NCBI GenBank assembly: GCA_938002955.1
Contig: CALLAA010000186.1
Coordinates: 1 to 43,623, forward strand
Source of the DNA: an uncultured Acidimicrobiales bacterium
GTDB lineage: Bacteria > Actinomycetota > Acidimicrobiia > Acidimicrobiales > SHLQ01
Length of the DNA: 43,623 bases
Direction of reading: 5' to 3'
Part shown: in pieces, positions 42,262 through 43,623 of the stretch
Layout: each line of letters begins with the position of its first letter
Position numbering within the stretch: position 1 is the stretch's first letter
Translations under genes and position numbers: made by a program
Notes under the pieces: generated by a model
The model's database searches: none
What the model was told of the DNA's origin: nothing
What the model saw: only the letters and a program-made list of their open reading frames with translations

Positions 42262-43623
42262 TTATCCCCGGACGTGAAGCCGACTCGAGAGGGACGCGTC
42301 GACGACGTCTTGGTGGTTTCGTACGTAGCTGTTGGCGACGTCGTTCGCCGGCAGGTGATCCCATGAACGAAGTCCAGCGGTGGCCTCGGTCGCTCGGTGG
42401 ATGGCGTGACGATTACGTTGGCTCGCCAGAACGCGCTCGGTGATTGAATCGCTGTCCCAACGCTGTGCCACCTCGGCGGCGAAGCTCGCTGCAGCGTCGG
42501 CGTAGGCGGGGTCGGTTGCGAGATTGGTGCGTTCGAGCGGATCTGCGATGACGTCGTAGAGCAGGGGCTCGTCGGTGTCGCAATGAATGTACTTCAGGTT
42601 CTCTCGACGGATCATGTAGATCGGACGCGACGTCATCTCTGCCATGTATTCACCAATGGCCTCATCGACATCGTCCGTGCCACCGCTGGCGAGCGGCCAC
42701 AGGCTCCGGCCATCGAGGTCGGGGGCCGAATCCGCCCAGTCGCCGCCATCGGTCGCGATGTCGAGCAAGGTCGGCAGCAGGTCCAAGTGCGATGCTGCGT
42801 GGGAGACGGTCGTGTTCGCAATGCCGGGGCCAGCCATCACCAGCGGCACGCGCGCGGACCGCTCGTGGAACGTCATCTTGTACCAAAGGCCGCGATCGCC
42901 GAGCATGTCACCGTGGTCGCTCGTGAACATCACGATGGTGTTGTCCGCGAGTCCAGTCTCCTCCAAGGTCGCCACCAGCTGTCCGAGCCAGTGGTCGACG
43001 TAACTGGTGTTTGCGTAGTAGCCGTGGCGAGCGTTTCGCGTTTGTTCCTCGGTGAACCCGACCGTGTCGGCCTCGATGCCGGTGCGGATCCGCTGGCTAT
43101 GTGCGTCGAGGGTTTCGAGGTCGATCGCGTCCGGAAGATCGATGTCGTCGTGGTCGTAGGTGTTCCACCATTCAGGGCGAGCAACATACGGGTCATGGGG
43201 ATGAATAAAGGAGGCGACGAGGAAGAATGGGCGGTCGTCTTGATGGTCGCGAGCGAGGTCGAGCAGGCGCCGTCGCGAGGTATAGCCAACCTCTTCGTCG
43301 TAATCGATCTGGTGGGTGGTGACGGCCTGCCCAGCCTCCGTGAGTGGGTCCATATTGTGGTACCACTTGTCGATCCGGTCACCCGATGCTGCCCAATCTG
43401 GCGTCCAGGCAAAATCTGCTGGGTAGATATCGGTCGTCAGTCGTTCCTCGAATCCGTGCAGCTGATCGGGTCCAACGAAGTGCATCTTGCCGGACAACAC
43501 GGTGCGGTATCCGGTTGCCTGAAGATGGTGGGCAAGGGTCGGAATCGACGCCGGGAATTCGGCCGCATTGTCCCACGCTCCGATCGCGCTGATCGTTCGT
43601 CCTGCCATCATCGAGAACCGGGC
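42262..43623 (-). CDS. betC: Choline-sulfatase, 5' end outside window
   Basis: The frame is open to the window edge; 453 residues are visible and only the N-terminus, with the modified catalytic cysteine of the CxPxR motif, is missing (the first visible residues, ARFSMMAGRT, follow it). The BetC-specific stretch SGKMHFVGPDQLHGFEERL, then DIYPADFAWTPDW, is present, as are HPHDPYVARPEWW, the metal-binding SDHGDMLGDRGLWYK and the C-terminal SWDHLPANDVANSYVRNH typical of choline-sulfatase. It releases choline and sulfate from choline-O-sulfate, a marine and plant osmolyte. No betA/betB follows within the window. It starts or lies early in the minus-strand solute run. Confidence 0.93.
   Translation of the reverse strand, partial: ARFSMMAGRTISAIGAWDNAAEFPASIPTLAHHLQATGYRTVLSGKMHFVGPDQLHGFEERLTTDIYPADFAWTPDWAASGDRIDKWYHNMDPLTEAGQAVTTHQIDYDEEVGYTSRRRLLDLARDHQDDRPFFLVASFIHPHDPYVARPEWWNTYDHDDIDLPDAIDLETLDAHSQRIRTGIEADTVGFTEEQTRNARHGYYANTSYVDHWLGQLVATLEETGLADNTIVMFTSDHGDMLGDRGLWYKMTFHERSARVPLVMAGPGIANTTVSHAASHLDLLPTLLDIATDGGDWADSAPDLDGRSLWPLASGGTDDVDEAIGEYMAEMTSRPIYMIRRENLKYIHCDTDEPLLYDVIADPLERTNLATDPAYADAAASFAAEVAQRWDSDSITERVLASQRNRHAIHRATEATAGLRSWDHLPANDVANSYVRNHQDVVDASLSSRLHVRG

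Overview
The window is high-G+C, densely packed bacterial DNA with many GTG (and some TTG) starts, 4-nt stop/start overlaps and U-tract-poor hairpins between convergent genes. Together with the gene families present, this suggests a marine or saline actinobacterium, perhaps of the Acidimicrobiia. That placement is inferred from gene content; there is no rRNA or other phylogenetic marker in the window. I see no tRNA, rRNA, CRISPR array, transposase or phage gene.

Region A (1-5968) is a catabolic block. A cytochrome P450, cut by the window start, is coupled to a LigB-type extradiol dioxygenase on the plus strand. Converging on them is a minus-strand operon: Rieske oxygenase, SDR dehydrogenase, TetR regulator, BadH-like SDR and a crotonase. 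A 28-bp near-perfect palindrome just upstream of the Rieske gene looks like the operator of the TetR protein encoded in the same operon.

Region B (6147-24696) is an exopolysaccharide locus. A secreted orphan protein is followed by a translationally coupled PLP decarboxylase and ATP-grasp ligase, a GT2-GT4 fusion glycosyltransferase and a hexapeptide acetyltransferase. Then comes a tightly overlapping minus-strand operon: galE, GT4, membrane GT2, WecG/TagA glycosyltransferase, Wzz-like protein, CpsD-like ATPase with a degenerate Walker A motif, a 45-residue two-helix membrane microprotein, and a Wzy-type polymerase. Divergent from galE are a GH9 glycosidase lipoprotein and a Wzx flippase. Together they form a Wzx/Wzy-type assembly line: sugar-nucleotide supply, glycosyl transfer, flipping, polymerisation, chain-length control and a trimming glycanase.

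Region C (24728-43623) is rich in genes for breakdown of compatible solutes and related small molecules. It holds an acyl-CoA dehydrogenase, a DUF2855 protein, an HpbD-like betaine epimerase of the enolase superfamily, an MFS transporter, a ureohydrolase, a sensor-kinase-like protein lacking its phospho-acceptor histidine, and a LysR regulator. Divergent from LysR is a dimethylglycine/sarcosine dehydrogenase-like FAD-GcvT protein followed by a PhyH dioxygenase. On the opposite strand lies a run of choline-sulfatase (cut by the window end), a cystathionine gamma-synthase/lyase family enzyme, PhyH dioxygenase, DoeA-like ectoine hydrolase, DddP-like DMSP lyase and another PhyH dioxygenase. The likely substrates are choline sulfate, DMSP, ectoine and (hydroxy)proline betaine or other methylated amines. 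The combination with three non-EctD PhyH dioxygenases is the most interesting system here.
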